A DNA stretch of 7,301 nucleotides, taken from NCBI GenBank assembly GCA_964452325.1, contig CAYVLB010000094.1, positions 1-7,301 on the forward strand. Direction: 5' to 3'. A program made the translations under genes and the position numbers. Shown one piece after another: positions 6,704-7,301 of the stretch (the stretch's first letter is position 1; every line of letters starts with the position of its first letter). Origin of the DNA: JALVCQ01 sp964452325. GTDB taxonomy: Bacteria > Bacteroidota > Bacteroidia > JAADEI01 > JALVCQ01. The notes under the pieces are model-generated. The model had not been told where the DNA came from. It saw nothing but the letters and a program-made list of their open reading frames with translations, and did not search any database.

Positions 6704-6711
6704 TATCTTTG
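6704..6711 (+). promoter_or_regulatory. Candidate Bacteroidota -7 promoter element of icmF
   Basis: Reads TATCTTTG, a perfect TAnnTTTG, but ends only four bases before the icmF ATG. Transcription from it would begin at or just inside the start codon, so either the mRNA is leaderless or the real start is the next ATG at 6746. No exact -33 TTTG upstream; a TTT at 6679-6681 is near the right place. Confidence 0.45.
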
Positions 6712-6715
6712 CCTC

Positions 6716-7301
6716 ATGCCCTCTGAAGTCTTAAAAAATCCGGAAATGATTACGGCTGAGAAGCTCAAAAAACGAGAAGGTGTTCAACGTACCCAAAAAA
6801 AGTATGTACCCCGACATAAAGTCCGCATTGTCACTGCCGCATCATTGTTTGATGGGCACGATGCCGCCATCAATATTATGCGGCGGATTATGCAAGATAC
6901 GGGTGCAGAAATTATTCATTTGGGACACAACCGAAGTGTAAAAGAAATCGTAGATGCTGCCATTCAAGAAGACGCCCAGGCTGTGGCCTGTACTTCCTAT
7001 CAGGGCGGGCACATGGAATTTTTCAAATATCTATATGACATGCTTCGTACGCGAGGGGCGGGGCATATCAAAGTGTTCGGAGGGGGAGGGGGTACGATCT
7101 TGCCTGAGGAAGCGGAAGAGTTACACCAATACGGCATTGCCCGCATTTATTTGCCGGATGATGGGCGGGTGATGGGTCTGCAAGGGATGATTAACGATGT
7201 GATTCGACAATCCGACTTTCCCACCGTTCGTACCATTGAGGATGTTGACTTTGACAAGGTTCGTTCCGGTGATCAACTTCATCTGGCCCGGGCAATTACA
7301 T
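6716..7301 (+). CDS. icmF: Fused acyl-CoA mutase of the IcmF (isobutyryl-CoA mutase) type, N-terminal 195 codons
   Basis: IcmF proteins join a B12-binding domain, a MeaB-like GTPase chaperone and the mutase catalytic domain in about 1,100 residues, and interconvert isobutyryl-CoA and n-butyryl-CoA or related acyl-CoAs. Only the B12 domain is inside the window, running off the right edge. It begins near residue 35 and has SLFDGHDAAINIMRRI (43-58), where H48 is the expected lower cobalt ligand. HLGHNRSVKEIV, TSYQGGHMEFFKY (93-105), KVFGGGGGTILPEE (119-132) and DDGRVMGLQGMIND (148-161) follow. The B12 domain at the N-terminus separates it from classical methylmalonyl-CoA mutase, where it is C-terminal; a small stand-alone B12 subunit is possible but the sequence is closest to IcmF as I know it. 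The GTPase and catalytic parts are not visible. The start could also be the ATG at 6746, which would drop ten residues before the domain. Transcribed divergently from the cytochrome gene. Confidence 0.88.
   Translation, partial: MPSEVLKNPEMITAEKLKKREGVQRTQKKYVPRHKVRIVTAASLFDGHDAAINIMRRIMQDTGAEIIHLGHNRSVKEIVDAAIQEDAQAVACTSYQGGHMEFFKYLYDMLRTRGAGHIKVFGGGGGTILPEEAEELHQYGIARIYLPDDGRVMGLQGMINDVIRQSDFPTVRTIEDVDFDKVRSGDQLHLARAIT

Noticed and set aside
6851..6871. Apparent loss of the final glycine of the B12-binding DxHxxG motif in the mutase (DGHDAA)
   Set aside because: As far as I recall, IcmF proteins normally have DGHDA followed by a small residue here, so it is a family feature and not damage.

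Overview
The window looks like a chromosomal piece of a Bacteroidota (Bacteroidetes-lineage) bacterium. Three independent signs support this. The 317-residue protein has an HU-like (CCDC81-type) plus transmembrane plus SPOR architecture, which is typical of this phylum. The glutamine synthetase is the large type III form (GlnN). Each of the four larger gaps between genes carries a perfect TAnnTTTG, the -7 element of the Bacteroidota primary sigma factor, on the correct strand just upstream of a start codon. Shine-Dalgarno sequences are weak or absent, as usual there. No rRNA, tRNA, CRISPR array, insertion sequence or phage gene was seen, and coding density is high with no gene-free stretch of 300 bases.

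Layout from left to right: glnN (minus strand, its 3' end beyond the left edge); a radical SAM protein, accD and class I fructose-bisphosphate aldolase fbaB (all minus, tightly packed, so transcribed fbaB-accD-radical SAM); an HU/SPOR envelope protein and a SirB-like membrane cytochrome c (both minus, overlapping by 14 bases); a divergent intergenic region of about 210 bases; and on the plus strand the first 195 codons of an icmF-type fused acyl-CoA mutase running off the right edge.

Most of the window is central metabolism: sugar-phosphate aldol cleavage, malonyl-CoA formation, ammonia assimilation and B12-dependent acyl-CoA rearrangement. FbaB and AccD start/stop codons overlap by one base, and accD abuts the radical SAM start with no spacer, so these three are probably translated as a coupled unit. 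The radical SAM protein has no assignable substrate and is the least understood gene here.

Two points matter for anyone using this annotation. The ten Ns inside fbaB are flanked by the same 8-base sequence on both sides, and removing the Ns plus one copy restores the family sequence exactly, so the gap is almost certainly an assembly artefact rather than missing DNA. AccD keeps only three of the four zinc-finger cysteines. I did not find a clear new defence, mobile or biosynthetic system.
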